Assembly: GCA_025352125.1 (NCBI GenBank) | Contig: JANXTZ010000024.1 | Span: forward strand, 1-64,000 | Direction of reading: 5' to 3' | DNA length: 64,000 nt | From: Deinococcales bacterium | GTDB lineage: Bacteria > Deinococcota > Deinococci > Deinococcales > JAAFIG01 | Shown: positions 8,016 to 16,998 of the stretch, in pieces | How positions within the stretch are numbered: the stretch's first letter is position 1 | Layout: each line of letters opens with the position of its first letter | Notes under the pieces: generated by a model | Databases searched by the model: none | What the model was told of the DNA's origin: nothing | Seen by the model: the letters and a program-made list of their open reading frames with translations, nothing else | Made by a program: the position numbers and the translations under genes

Positions 8016-9623
8016 ATGGGAATACTGGCACGCTATTCTTTGAGGGGACTTAAAATGTTGGGTCCGATTATTCTGCTCTGCGGAATCACCGCCGCACAAG
8101 ACAAGGGTGGCACGCTGACCGTCGGTCTGAGTTACGACCTTGACACCCTCGACCCGTATGCCACCGGATTTCTGACCGATGTCTCATCCACCTTTCTCGA
8201 GCCTTTAATTGCACCCGACGAGAATGCCCGCTATGTGCCAGCCATGGCGACCGAAGTCCCGACCCAGGCAAACCGAGGGATTCGGCTGACCGAGGGCGGC
8301 AAAAAAATGATCGTGACTTACAAGCTGCGCCCAGGCATCAAATGGGCAGACGGTGAACCCGTCACCTCGGCGGATGTCAAATTCACCTGGGAGGCGATCA
8401 AAGACCCGAAATACCTGGGTCCAGAAAAGGATGGCACGGACGAGATCGAAAAGATCGAGACGCCGAATCCACTGACGGCAGTGATCTATTACAACCAAGT
8501 TTATCCAGGTTTCAAATCGGCATTGTTCGGTTACGGTATTTTGCCCAAGCATGTGCTCGAGGGCAAAGATTTGAACAAAGACCCGTTCTGGGACAAACCG
8601 TTTGGCGCGGGACCATTCAAAGTCACCGAATTCAAACGCGGTCAGTATGTAATTCTGGACCGCAACCCCAACTATTACCGCAAAGATGACAAAGGCACAA
8701 ACCTACCGTACCTCGACCGCATCATTTTTAAGATCATTCCAAACACCAACACCATCGTCACGCAGCTCAAATCTGGCGAAATTCAATTTGCCTACAGCAT
8801 TCCATTTACCCTCGCGCCGAGTGTGGACAACGTGCCGGGCATCAAGGTCATCAAAGCCAAAACCTTGCGTTTCATGCACCTGACGTACAACCACAAAAAC
8901 GAGTTTTTAAAAGACCTGAACGTTCGCAAAGCCATCGCGTTCGCCGTGGACCGCGACACGATCAACAAGTCCTTGGGCAATTACATGACGCCGATCAACA
9001 CTTTTGCCGTCACCAGTTTTGCCTTCTCGAGCAAGAACCCGCCGACGTACAAATTCAATCGTGAAGCTGCCAAAAAACTCTTGAACACGGCAGGCTATAA
9101 ACTTGGCGGCGACGGCATTTTTGCCAAAGATGGAAAACGTCTCAGCCTCAAATTCATGACCCAAGCCGGACGCACCGAATACGAAACCGCCCAGCAAGTC
9201 ATCATCGCGCAACTCAAAGCCATCGGCATCGAAACCGTTGTAGACAACAAATCTGGCGCAGCCCTCAGCGATGCGCGTCGCAAGGGCGGTTACGACCTCT
9301 GGTACTCGGGTTGGATCACGCCAGCCGACGCCATCGAGAGTTATATCTCGTTTTACAACACCAAAGGCTTCAACAATGGCAGCGGTTACAGCAATCCCAA
9401 GGTGGATGATCTTCTGGAAAAAGCCGCCTCGACCTTTGATCCGCTCTTGATCAACTCTTACATGACGCAGGTGCAAAAACTAGTACTGAACGACCTTGCC
9501 TCCTTGCCACTGTTTGAATCCGCCAGCGTAATTGCGGTCACCGAAAAGTTGCAAAACTTTAAACCCAACCCGACCAACCAAACCAATTTCCGTGATGTCA
9601 GCGCCTGGTGGTTGAAGCCCTGA
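8016..9623 (+). CDS. ABC-transporter substrate-binding protein, peptide/opine/nickel (DppA/OppA) family
   Basis: From ATG 8016 (after a strong AAGGAGGGGG) the 535-residue product has a hydrophobic export signal (MLGPIILLCGITAAQ), then the SBP_bac_5 fold: GGTLTVGLSYDLDTLDPY, the cluster motif RPGIKWADGEPVTSADVKFTWE, the NPNYYR region and RKAIAFAVDRDTI. A second ATG at 8055 after GAGGGG is also possible. It would capture an oligopeptide-like or similar solute outside the cytoplasmic membrane and deliver it to the two permeases at 9877-11707. It has only three CTCGAG sites in 1.6 kb, well below its neighbours, a possible sign of later arrival. Confidence 0.9.
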   Translation: MGILARYSLRGLKMLGPIILLCGITAAQDKGGTLTVGLSYDLDTLDPYATGFLTDVSSTFLEPLIAPDENARYVPAMATEVPTQANRGIRLTEGGKKMIVTYKLRPGIKWADGEPVTSADVKFTWEAIKDPKYLGPEKDGTDEIEKIETPNPLTAVIYYNQVYPGFKSALFGYGILPKHVLEGKDLNKDPFWDKPFGAGPFKVTEFKRGQYVILDRNPNYYRKDDKGTNLPYLDRIIFKIIPNTNTIVTQLKSGEIQFAYSIPFTLAPSVDNVPGIKVIKAKTLRFMHLTYNHKNEFLKDLNVRKAIAFAVDRDTINKSLGNYMTPINTFAVTSFAFSSKNPPTYKFNREAAKKLLNTAGYKLGGDGIFAKDGKRLSLKFMTQAGRTEYETAQQVIIAQLKAIGIETVVDNKSGAALSDARRKGGYDLWYSGWITPADAIESYISFYNTKGFNNGSGYSNPKVDDLLEKAASTFDPLLINSYMTQVQKLVLNDLASLPLFESASVIAVTEKLQNFKPNPTNQTNFRDVSAWWLKP

Positions 9624-9766
9624 ACGGCTCGAGTTGCCTGACACGAAGCGTTCCACGATGTTCAATTGCTTTGCAATGAAAGGGGATACTCGTGCTTAAC
9701 AACTTCTTTGTTTTTTGTATCCCAAACATAAAGCTCAACAGTTGCTCATTCTTCTCTCATCCCCAA

Positions 9767-9801
9767 CCCTTCTCTCAACATCGAGAGAAGGGAGTTTTAT
9801 T
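9767..9801 (+). terminator. Hairpin between binding-protein and permease genes (attenuator or dispersed repeat)
   Basis: CCCTTCTCTC (9767-9776) and GAGAGAAGGG (9783-9792) form a perfect 10-bp stem with a 6-base loop, followed by AGTTTTATT. Inside an ABC operon this would reduce read-through and keep the binding protein in excess over the permeases. The preceding TCATCCCCAACCC resembles repeat units seen in many bacterial genomes, so it may instead be a mobile palindromic repeat. Confidence 0.6.
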
Positions 9802-9876
9802 CAAATCTCGAGAGACGATGGATTCTAGTTGTCATGCCTTTTTTCAATCGAAATCTCTGGGATTCTCGAGCCTCAC

Positions 9877-10830
9877 ATGAACTTTTCTTACCTGACACGT
9901 CGTGCGCTGGTGACGATTCCGTTGCTGCTCGGCGTGTCGCTGATTTTGTTTTTTGTGCTGCATCTTGCCCCTGGCGGACCGACCGATGTTTACGCCGACA
10001 ATCCTTCGGTTTCTCCCGCCGCGCTCGAGAACCTCAAGCGCGAGCTTGGACTGGACCAACCGTTGCCCCTGCAATACGTGCGCTGGCTGGCGGCATTCGC
10101 CCGTGGCGAGTGGGGCTTCAGCATTCGTTCGGGTCAACCGGTGCTCGAGACGGCGCTCGAGCGGGTCGTGCCGACGCTGTTTTTGGGTGGCACGTCATTT
10201 GTTCTGGCGCTGCTTCTGGCGATTCCTCTGGGTATTTTTAGCGCCCTGAAACGGTATTCCGCAACCGATTACGTCTTTACCTTCGTGTCGTTTCTGGGCA
10301 TCTCTATGCCTATTTTCTGGTTGGCGCTGATGTTGCAAGCCTTGTTCGCCGTGAATCTGCGCTGGTTGCCCTCGGCTGGACTCGAGACGATAGGCGACGG
10401 CGGTTTTCTGGACCGCCTGCGTCACTTGATTCTGCCCGCCAGCATTTTGGCGGTTGCCAACATTGCCAGTTGGGGACGTTTCGTGCGCTCGAGTATGCTC
10501 GATGTGTTGGGACTCGATTACATTCGTACCGCTCGAGCCAAGGGTTTGTCTGAGCGCCTGGTCACGTACCGACACGGTTTTCGCAACGCCCTGATTCCGG
10601 TCGTCACGATCATTGCCCTGGATTTTGCGGGGATTCTTTCGGGTGCGGTCATCACCGAAACCATTTTTGCCTGGCCAGGGATGGGACGCTTGTTTATCGA
10701 AGCCATGAACGGGCGCGATTATCCAGTTTTGATGGCGCTTCTCATGATTGGTTCGGTGGCGTTGGTCTTCACCAATCTGCTGACAGATCTGGTCTATTCC
10801 CTGATTGACCCGCGAATCCGTTATGAATAA
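9877..10830 (+). CDS. ABC-transporter permease, DppB/OppB type
   Basis: The 317-residue protein starts MNFSYLTRRALVTIPLLLGVSLILFFVLHLAPGGP, typical of DppB, and has about six membrane segments plus a C-terminal EAA-like loop (RTARAKGLSERLVTYRHGFRNALIPVV) that contacts the ATPase. The start at ATG 9877 is chosen by family alignment; an upstream TTG would add 16 atypical residues. It overlaps the second permease by 8 bases. No ATPase gene follows, so the transporter must borrow one encoded elsewhere. Confidence 0.92.
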   Translation: MNFSYLTRRALVTIPLLLGVSLILFFVLHLAPGGPTDVYADNPSVSPAALENLKRELGLDQPLPLQYVRWLAAFARGEWGFSIRSGQPVLETALERVVPTLFLGGTSFVLALLLAIPLGIFSALKRYSATDYVFTFVSFLGISMPIFWLALMLQALFAVNLRWLPSAGLETIGDGGFLDRLRHLILPASILAVANIASWGRFVRSSMLDVLGLDYIRTARAKGLSERLVTYRHGFRNALIPVVTIIALDFAGILSGAVITETIFAWPGMGRLFIEAMNGRDYPVLMALLMIGSVALVFTNLLTDLVYSLIDPRIRYE

Positions 10831-11707
10831 CCCAACCCTGGAATTCAAATCTTCCAAACCTCGGGACGAATCTTTTCTGGCTCGAGCCGTGCGCCGTTTT
10901 CGCAAGCATCGCTTGGCGCAGTTTGGTCTGGTGATGCTGATGGTCTTGGGTTTGGCAGCCATTTTCGCGCCAATCATCTCAAGCTACACATTCGACGGAC
11001 AAGATTCGGCATTGCTCGGACAGCCCACCGCCCCAAACTTCAAGCATTTGTTGGGAACCGATCAACTCGGGCGCGACAATTTCACCCGCATCTTGCACGG
11101 CGCTCGAGTGTCATTGCTGGTTGGACTCTCGAGCGCGTTGATTGCCACGTTTTTGGGCACGTTGATTGGGGCGCTGGCGGGGTTTTACGGCGCTTGGGTC
11201 GATTCAGTCTTGATGCGTTTTACCGATGTGGTGCTTTCGATTCCAATTTTGCCCTTGGTGATAGCGCTCTCTGGCTTTTTGCGCCCAAGCTTGCCGTTGC
11301 TGGTCTTGATTATCGGCGGACTTGGCTGGATGGGCACGGCACGGCTGGTGCGCAGTCAATTTTTGTCACTTCGCAACACCGATTACGTCGAAGCCTCCAA
11401 AGCGCTGGGCGGCTCAAACTCGCGCATCATGTTCAGGCACATTTTGCCCAACGCCATAGGCCCGATTGTCGTCAGCACCACGCTAGCGGTGGGCGGCGCG
11501 ATCATCCTCGAGAGTGCGCTGTCATTCTTCGGTCTGGGCGTGCAACCGCCCACGCCAACCTGGGGGAACTTGCTGACCGGCTCGAGCGATTTTCTCGAGA
11601 CTGCGCCGTGGCTGGCGGCATTTCCTGGCTTGTTTATTTTGATCACGGTCTTGAGTGTCAATTTTCTCGGCGATGGTCTGCGCGACGCGCTCGATCCACG
11701 GTTATAG
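10823..11707 (+). CDS. ABC-transporter permease, DppC/OppC type
   Basis: This 294-residue protein has the DppC pattern: a cytoplasmic N-tail, one membrane helix (about 35-60), the LLGTDQLGRDNFTRILHGARVSL motif and an EAA loop, EASKALGGSNSRIMFRHILPNAIGPIVV. It pairs with the preceding DppB-like protein to form the membrane channel of a peptide-type importer. The genes overlap by 8 bases, which argues for coupled translation. The operon continues with two oxidoreductases rather than the usual ATPases DppD and DppF. Confidence 0.92.
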   Translation: MNNPTLEFKSSKPRDESFLARAVRRFRKHRLAQFGLVMLMVLGLAAIFAPIISSYTFDGQDSALLGQPTAPNFKHLLGTDQLGRDNFTRILHGARVSLLVGLSSALIATFLGTLIGALAGFYGAWVDSVLMRFTDVVLSIPILPLVIALSGFLRPSLPLLVLIIGGLGWMGTARLVRSQFLSLRNTDYVEASKALGGSNSRIMFRHILPNAIGPIVVSTTLAVGGAIILESALSFFGLGVQPPTPTWGNLLTGSSDFLETAPWLAAFPGLFILITVLSVNFLGDGLRDALDPRL

Positions 11708-11717
11708 GGAGGTTATT

Positions 11718-12815
11718 TTGAAAATCACAATTGTTGGCGCTGGCGCAATCGGTGGACTGGCAGGCTCTTACATGACCAAGGCAGGTTACGACGTGATGCT
11801 GGTGGACCGCTGGAAGGAGCACGTCGAGGCGATCAACTCGGGGGGCATGTTCATTGACGGCATTCGCGGCGAAATGACCATTCCGGTCAAAGCGATCACC
11901 CCAGATCAACTCGAGGATTACGTCAAAAAAACGGGTTTGCTCGAGGCGGTCTTGATTGCCACAAAATCGCAGCACACCGAGGCGGCGCTGCGGCACTTGC
12001 TGCCATTTTTTGGTCCGACGACGTTTGTCGTCTCTTATCAAAATGGTTTTAACGAACCAATGATTGCCCAGGTGCTCAAAGAGGCTGGTTTGGGCGGCAC
12101 GGAGCGCGTGATCGGTTCGATTCCCAATTACGGTGGGGCGCTGGTTGACCCTGGCTATCTCGAGTTTGTTCACGAGGGACCCATTCAACTGGGCGAGATG
12201 AGCACTGAAACCACGCCGCGTTTACTCGAGTTGAGCAAGATGCTCGAGAGTCTGACCAACGTGCAATTGTCATCCAACATCTGGGGGCAAATCTGGGCAA
12301 AGGAGGTGTATTCGGCGCAGGTCGTGTTCTCGGCGCTGGCGGACGCCAGAATTCACGAGACGCTGGGGGTTGAACGCTTTGCCCGCATCGCTGGGGCGGT
12401 GGTTCGTGAGGCGCTCGAGATAGCCGAGGCAAACGGCATTGTACTCGAGGCGTTCGATTTTTTTGATCCCGCCAATTACAAACCGCAGACGCCCGCCGAC
12501 ACCCAGAAGTTACTGGACAACATCAACCATGCGATCTGGTTGCTGAAAAAAGACCAGAAACCGAAGCAGCATCAGTTCAAGAAAAAAGGTTCTGGCATCT
12601 GGTGGGACATCGTTTACCGCAACCGTCCATCCGAGGTGCGGTCCTCGAACGGAAAATTGAGCGAGTTCGGGCAAGCGGTTGGGGCGGATACGCGTTTGAA
12701 CGACAAGATGAATTCGATGATCTATGAGATCGAGGACGGCAAACGCCAACTCGGGCTTCAAAATTATGATGAACTCGAGGCTTACGTCAAGAGCATCGGC
12801 AAGGAGCTACCATGA
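11718..12815 (+). CDS. Ketopantoate-reductase-like (ApbA/PanE-fold) NAD(P) oxidoreductase
   Basis: Start is TTG 11718, preceded by GGGAGG. The 365-residue product opens with the Rossmann motif KITIVGAGAIGGLAGSYM and continues with LIATKSQHTEAAL, the SYQNGFNE block typical of ApbA/PanE, and a C-terminal helical domain. It is about 60 residues longer than ordinary ketopantoate reductase, and its location inside an uptake operon makes a catabolic role on a 2-oxo/2-hydroxy acid more likely than pantothenate synthesis. It overlaps the next gene by 4 bases. Confidence 0.85.
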   Translation: MKITIVGAGAIGGLAGSYMTKAGYDVMLVDRWKEHVEAINSGGMFIDGIRGEMTIPVKAITPDQLEDYVKKTGLLEAVLIATKSQHTEAALRHLLPFFGPTTFVVSYQNGFNEPMIAQVLKEAGLGGTERVIGSIPNYGGALVDPGYLEFVHEGPIQLGEMSTETTPRLLELSKMLESLTNVQLSSNIWGQIWAKEVYSAQVVFSALADARIHETLGVERFARIAGAVVREALEIAEANGIVLEAFDFFDPANYKPQTPADTQKLLDNINHAIWLLKKDQKPKQHQFKKKGSGIWWDIVYRNRPSEVRSSNGKLSEFGQAVGADTRLNDKMNSMIYEIEDGKRQLGLQNYDELEAYVKSIGKELP

Positions 12816-13942
12816 CTCAAAAAAGATTGGGTGTCGGCGTGCTTGGGGCGCACGCCTGGGCAGAAAAAGCGCACCTGCCAGGTTATGCTGCCTATGACCG
12901 CGCAAAGCTTGTGGCAATCTGCGATGTCATCCCAGAGCGTGCCCGAGCCATGGCTGAGATGTTTGGCATCGAGAAGGTCTACAGCGATCCTCGAGATTTA
13001 ATCAATGACCCTGATGTTGAGACGGTTGACGTCTGCACACCCACCGAAACGCATTTGCCGCTCAGTCTGGCGGCAATCGAGGCGGGCAAGCATGTACTGT
13101 GCGAAAAACCGCTGGCAAGCGATGCCAAAGATGCCTTCATGGCGGCTCGAGCCGCAGATGTCAAGGGTGTGCGAACCAAGCTGGGCTTCACCTTTCGTTA
13201 CTCGCCCGCAATTCGCCAGATTCACGCCTGGATTCAGGACGGCACGCTCGGCGAAATTTTTCACGTTCACGGACTCGAGCAAAACTCGCAATTTCTGGAC
13301 CCACAGTTTCCGCTTCGTCAGGTCTCGAGCGATGCCAACTGGAATCAACTGATTCCCTCGAGCATCGTCGGTTACGGCTCGCACCTGCTTGACCTGGTGC
13401 GCTGGTGCGTCGGCGAGTTCAGCAGCGTGACCTCGAGTATGCGCAATTTTATTCCCGAACGGGTCGTGCGCGGTTTTGATGGGATGCAAAAAATTCAAGT
13501 TGAGGACGGCACGGTTGCCCTCGCCGAGTTTGCCTCGGGAGCGCACGGCATCTTGCAAACCTCGTATATCGCCATCGGCAATTATCCTGGCGTGGAGTTG
13601 CGGGTTTACGGCTCCAAGGGCGCAGCCGTCGCCAGACTGGTCGAAGAATTTGGCATCGCTGAGACGCTGCATTTTGCCACGCCTGACAGCGTTGAATTTA
13701 AAAAAATAGAGATTCCAGCCTCGGCATTGCCACCGGGCACGACCCTCGAGACACCCTGGCCAGAGTTGTACTACCGCAACCTCGTGCGGCATTTTGTCGA
13801 TGAGATTCTGGATGACACGCCCGCCGAATGCACGTTTTTTGATGGCGCAAAATCCCAGGAGGTCGTGAATGCGATTGTAAAGGCGCACCTCGAGCGGCGT
13901 TGGGTCGATTTGCCCCAAACGGTTTCGGAGCGCCCTCTGTGA
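12812..13942 (+). CDS. Gfo/Idh/MocA-family NAD(P)-dependent oxidoreductase
   Basis: This 376-residue protein has the family features: an N-terminal Rossmann fold (GVGVLGAHAWAEKAHLPGY), the DVCTPTETH block, the hallmark EKP (CEKPLA, about 91-96) with its Lys, and a C-terminal GFO_IDH_MocA_C region. Members oxidise or reduce sugars, inositols and related compounds. Start ATG 12812 overlaps the preceding stop, and its own stop overlaps the next start (GTGA), so these are tightly coupled enzymes of one pathway. The substrate is unknown but probably comes from the upstream transporter. Confidence 0.92.
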   Translation: MTQKRLGVGVLGAHAWAEKAHLPGYAAYDRAKLVAICDVIPERARAMAEMFGIEKVYSDPRDLINDPDVETVDVCTPTETHLPLSLAAIEAGKHVLCEKPLASDAKDAFMAARAADVKGVRTKLGFTFRYSPAIRQIHAWIQDGTLGEIFHVHGLEQNSQFLDPQFPLRQVSSDANWNQLIPSSIVGYGSHLLDLVRWCVGEFSSVTSSMRNFIPERVVRGFDGMQKIQVEDGTVALAEFASGAHGILQTSYIAIGNYPGVELRVYGSKGAAVARLVEEFGIAETLHFATPDSVEFKKIEIPASALPPGTTLETPWPELYYRNLVRHFVDEILDDTPAECTFFDGAKSQEVVNAIVKAHLERRWVDLPQTVSERPL

Positions 13943-15558
13943 ACCTTCAGGCGCTCACAGCAAAGTTTCTCGAGCACCATCTCGAGTACCATCCTGTGAA
14001 TGCAAGTTTCATGGGTCTGGATGGTCACGACCACCGATTGCCGCCAGCCGATGCGGATGCACCGGAGCGCGAACTGAGCGCCTTGCGCAACCTCGAGCGT
14101 GAAATTGCACCGCTCGAGCCAGGTTTGAACAGCGCCGAACGCCTCGAGTTCAAAATGCTTCGCGCCCAGATTCGGGTTGCCATTCACGACCTCGAGCTTC
14201 GACCTCGGTTTTTTAATCCCACCTGGTATACGGGTGAGAGCGCCTTTGGTTTGATCTCGTTGCTGCTGCCCAGCGACCCCCCTCGAGCCGTCGATGACCT
14301 GCGCCAAAGGCTCGAGAACATGCCCGAATTTCTTGCGTCCGGTCAAAAATGGCTCGAAGGTCACGCGGTTCCAGAAGATTGGATTGCGCGTGGCAAGCTC
14401 GAGGCTGCGGCATTGATTCGACTGCTCGAGCAGGGCTTGAAACTGCATCCGCTCTGGAATTCAAACCTCGAGCCAGCCACGTTAAAAGCCGCTGGTGCCG
14501 CGCAAATGTTTGCAGCCAGTTTGGAACTTCATGACGACTCCGACCCTGCCTGCGGCGAAGCGCAACTCGGGTTTTTGATGCGCGAGGCGCACGGTCTGCC
14601 GTTCTCGCCCATTGATGCCGAAAATCTGGCACTTGAGGGCTTTGAAAATGCTCAAGCCGACCTACAGCGAATGGCTGCCAAGCTCAACCCAACCCGCGAC
14701 TGGAAAACCCAACTCAAAACACTCGAACTCGAGCATCCAAGTCTTGACGATGTGATTCCAACCTATGATAAACTCCACGCCCAAACCCTCGGGTTGGCTG
14801 ATTCAAATGGCTTGGTCACGTCCGCCAAAAATTACGGCTTGCAGTTTCAATCGCTTCCCGCCTGGGCGCGCGCCGTGGCGGGCGATTTGTATTTCTTGTT
14901 CTACCGTTCACCCGCCGCTGGTCGCGCCTCGAGTGGCAGTCCCTACTGGGTTTTCCCACCGGGCGCAGACTTGAACGTCTACCTTCGCAGCCAAAACACC
15001 GCGACCATCAAGATCACCCACGTCGTCCATCACGGCTCGATAGGACACCACACCCAAAATACGCTGGCTCGAGCCTCAAGCCTCAAACTTGGACAGGTCG
15101 CGGGAACGGATTGCGCCTCGGGAATTGCCATGTTGTCCGGCGGCACGATGATTGAAGGCTGGGCGTGTTACGTCCAAGACTTGATGCTCGAGGTGGAAGA
15201 TTTTTACACGCCCCAAGAGAAAATGCTCTTAAAGCAATTTGAGATGCGCAACGCCGCCATGTGTCTGGCAGACATTCGATTGCACCGAGGCGTCTGGAAT
15301 TTGGATCAAATGCGAGCATTTTACCGCGATCAGGTCGATGTGCCACCCGCCAGGTTGTGGGCAGAAACCACCCGCAATTCGATTTATCCAGCCACCCGTC
15401 TGATGTACTGGCTGGGCACCCGGGCGATCAAATCCTTGCGTCGAGAACTGAATTGGAAAGCTCGAGATTTCCATGATCGGTTGCTTTCTTTTGGGTCTGT
15501 GCCAGTCGCCTGGGTCGCCGAAGAACTGCGTCAAGCCAACTTCTCAAGCACCCGATAA
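13939..15558 (+). CDS. DUF885-family protein with altered metal motif (copy 2 of 3)
   Basis: From GTG 13939, which overlaps the previous stop, the product is 539 residues and aligns in outline with DUF885 proteins, including a C-terminal GWACYVQDLMLEVEDFY and MYWLGTRAIKSLR. The zinc motif region reads HVVHHGSIGHHTQ (about residues 360-372), so the Glu of the usual HExxPGHH is replaced by His. Either the active site is rearranged or the enzyme is not a peptidase. It is the last gene of the uptake operon and its 3' end overlaps the convergent gene by 15 bases. Confidence 0.75.
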   Translation: MNLQALTAKFLEHHLEYHPVNASFMGLDGHDHRLPPADADAPERELSALRNLEREIAPLEPGLNSAERLEFKMLRAQIRVAIHDLELRPRFFNPTWYTGESAFGLISLLLPSDPPRAVDDLRQRLENMPEFLASGQKWLEGHAVPEDWIARGKLEAAALIRLLEQGLKLHPLWNSNLEPATLKAAGAAQMFAASLELHDDSDPACGEAQLGFLMREAHGLPFSPIDAENLALEGFENAQADLQRMAAKLNPTRDWKTQLKTLELEHPSLDDVIPTYDKLHAQTLGLADSNGLVTSAKNYGLQFQSLPAWARAVAGDLYFLFYRSPAAGRASSGSPYWVFPPGADLNVYLRSQNTATIKITHVVHHGSIGHHTQNTLARASSLKLGQVAGTDCASGIAMLSGGTMIEGWACYVQDLMLEVEDFYTPQEKMLLKQFEMRNAAMCLADIRLHRGVWNLDQMRAFYRDQVDVPPARLWAETTRNSIYPATRLMYWLGTRAIKSLRRELNWKARDFHDRLLSFGSVPVAWVAEELRQANFSSTR

Positions 15559-16245
15559 CTCGAGCAAACGCCGAATCACGGGTTTGGCTTCGAGCCTCAG
15601 CGATTGTGATTTGCGCACGCCGCTCGAGAGTTCAGTGTTCCAACGGTCAAGCATCAACACATCGTTCAGCGCCAGGCAAAATGGGATCAAATCGCCCACC
15701 ACACCCACCTGGTAATCTGCCGCCTCGGCATAACTCGAGATCAAAGCCACCAGTGCCTCGGTCGAGATTCGCTCGACCTCGGCGGACAGCACGGCGATGT
15801 CGAGCCAAGACAAGCCAACACAGACCAAATCCCAATTTCGCAACTTGGCTTGACCGTTGACAAATCCCGCCTGTTCGAGTCTGCAATTTCCATGCACCAC
15901 ACTCGAGAACAACTGTGAAAGCGGCTCGGCGAGTTCTGCGATCATCACCCCAGCCTGCTCGAGCAATTCGGTCTGTGCCAGTGAAATCTGGTACTCGCCG
16001 CGCTCCGCCAGACTTGCGACTTCAGCCAAAACATATGGTGTCGCCCTAGAAAACCAGGTCGCATCTCGCAATGCCAGATCAGGAAAAGACTTGCCCTTGA
16101 ACTCGAGGTGAAACGCCCCCAAAGCCGTTCCAAATCTTGAGAAATCCTCTAAACTTGAGGCAGGGGAGAGCGCCACAAAATCAGGCTCGAGCGCGTCTTC
16201 ATAGAATGGGTGAATCTCGAGAAACTTTTTGATGGAATGTGCCAT
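15544..16245 (-). CDS. Aminoglycoside-phosphotransferase/choline-kinase-like protein with degenerate catalytic loop
   Basis: From ATG 16245 the product has 233 residues and resembles the C-lobe of APH-fold kinases. The loop reads VVHGNCRLEQAG where active kinases have HGDxxxxN, and the metal segment reads LRNWDLVCVGLSWLDIAVL, similar to the usual DWE/DPxxDLA stretch. The catalytic Asp of HGD is therefore Asn here, and no N-lobe ATP-binding part is visible. It may be a substrate-binding or regulatory pseudokinase. It follows the TolB-like gene by 7 bases in an operon. Longer upstream in-frame starts would run through that gene and are unlikely. Confidence 0.55.
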   Translation of the reverse strand: MAHSIKKFLEIHPFYEDALEPDFVALSPASSLEDFSRFGTALGAFHLEFKGKSFPDLALRDATWFSRATPYVLAEVASLAERGEYQISLAQTELLEQAGVMIAELAEPLSQLFSSVVHGNCRLEQAGFVNGQAKLRNWDLVCVGLSWLDIAVLSAEVERISTEALVALISSYAEAADYQVGVVGDLIPFCLALNDVLMLDRWNTELSSGVRKSQSLRLEAKPVIRRLLELSGA

Positions 16246-16252
16246 GTTGAAT

Positions 16253-16942
16253 TTACAATCCAAGCGCAAAATAACATGAGCCACCGTCGGCGTAGTTGAC
16301 CTTTGCGCGGCGCACCTCCCATTGGCGCGATGGGTTGACGAGAACGCAATCCTCATTTTCATCGTCTTCTGGATTACCGATGATGACAAGACCAACCTTG
16401 AGCCAATCCAATTGAGGAAAGTAATCCGAACCTTCGCCACCGACCGAAGGCACATCACTCAGTATCTCTCTAGGTTTTTGTTGGTCGGGCGAGGCGACCA
16501 ACAAACGAAGTTTAATTGCTGAATTTGACATCGTTTCATATTCAGTCCAAGCGTAATACCTCGAGTCTGGCGACCACACGACCTTAGACCGCGCCCAGCG
16601 TTGTCCGTCTGTCAATTTGCGAATTCTCAGGTTGTTGAGATCAATCAAGTAAAGGTTTGTCGTAGGGTTTCCCGCACAGCTTGGTTCGCGTTTATATTTG
16701 TCAGTATAGCTTTGCGTTTCCGACTGATACACCGCAAATCGCTTATTCCACGAGATCGAAGGGATGGGGTTGTAGCCCCAAGTGGTAAGCCGCTTGGTTG
16801 GCTTTCCATTCAAAACGATGTACAGATCACCAACAGTAACCGAAGGTTTTAGGGTTGCAGGGTCAAACAAACCGATTTGAGTTGCACCCACCCGCCCGGC
16901 GCACATGAACATCGCAAGCACCAAAAGAACTCGGACTGTCAT
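16253..16942 (-). CDS. Secreted TolB-like beta-propeller protein, unknown function
   Basis: ATG 16942 follows GAGGAG and gives a 229-residue protein with a clear signal peptide (VRVLLVLAMFMCAGRVGA). Blade-like repeats follow: NLYLIDLNNLRIRKLT, then VVWSPDSRYYAWTEYE, the WSPDG-type motif of TolB/WD-like propellers. Only a partial propeller is present. It contains a single CTCGAG, few for its length, and could be a later acquisition. The partner downstream is the degenerate kinase-like gene. No function can be assigned. Confidence 0.6.
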   Translation of the reverse strand: MTVRVLLVLAMFMCAGRVGATQIGLFDPATLKPSVTVGDLYIVLNGKPTKRLTTWGYNPIPSISWNKRFAVYQSETQSYTDKYKREPSCAGNPTTNLYLIDLNNLRIRKLTDGQRWARSKVVWSPDSRYYAWTEYETMSNSAIKLRLLVASPDQQKPREILSDVPSVGGEGSDYFPQLDWLKVGLVIIGNPEDDENEDCVLVNPSRQWEVRRAKVNYADGGSCYFALGL

Positions 16943-16998
16943 AGTTGCTCCTCTCGTTTTGAACCTTAAGTCATGCAATGGGTTAAGCGAATTTTAAA

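Noticed and set aside
12998-13918. 306-codon minus-strand open frame opposite the Gfo/Idh/MocA gene
   Set aside because: Antisense shadow without ribosome site or domain.
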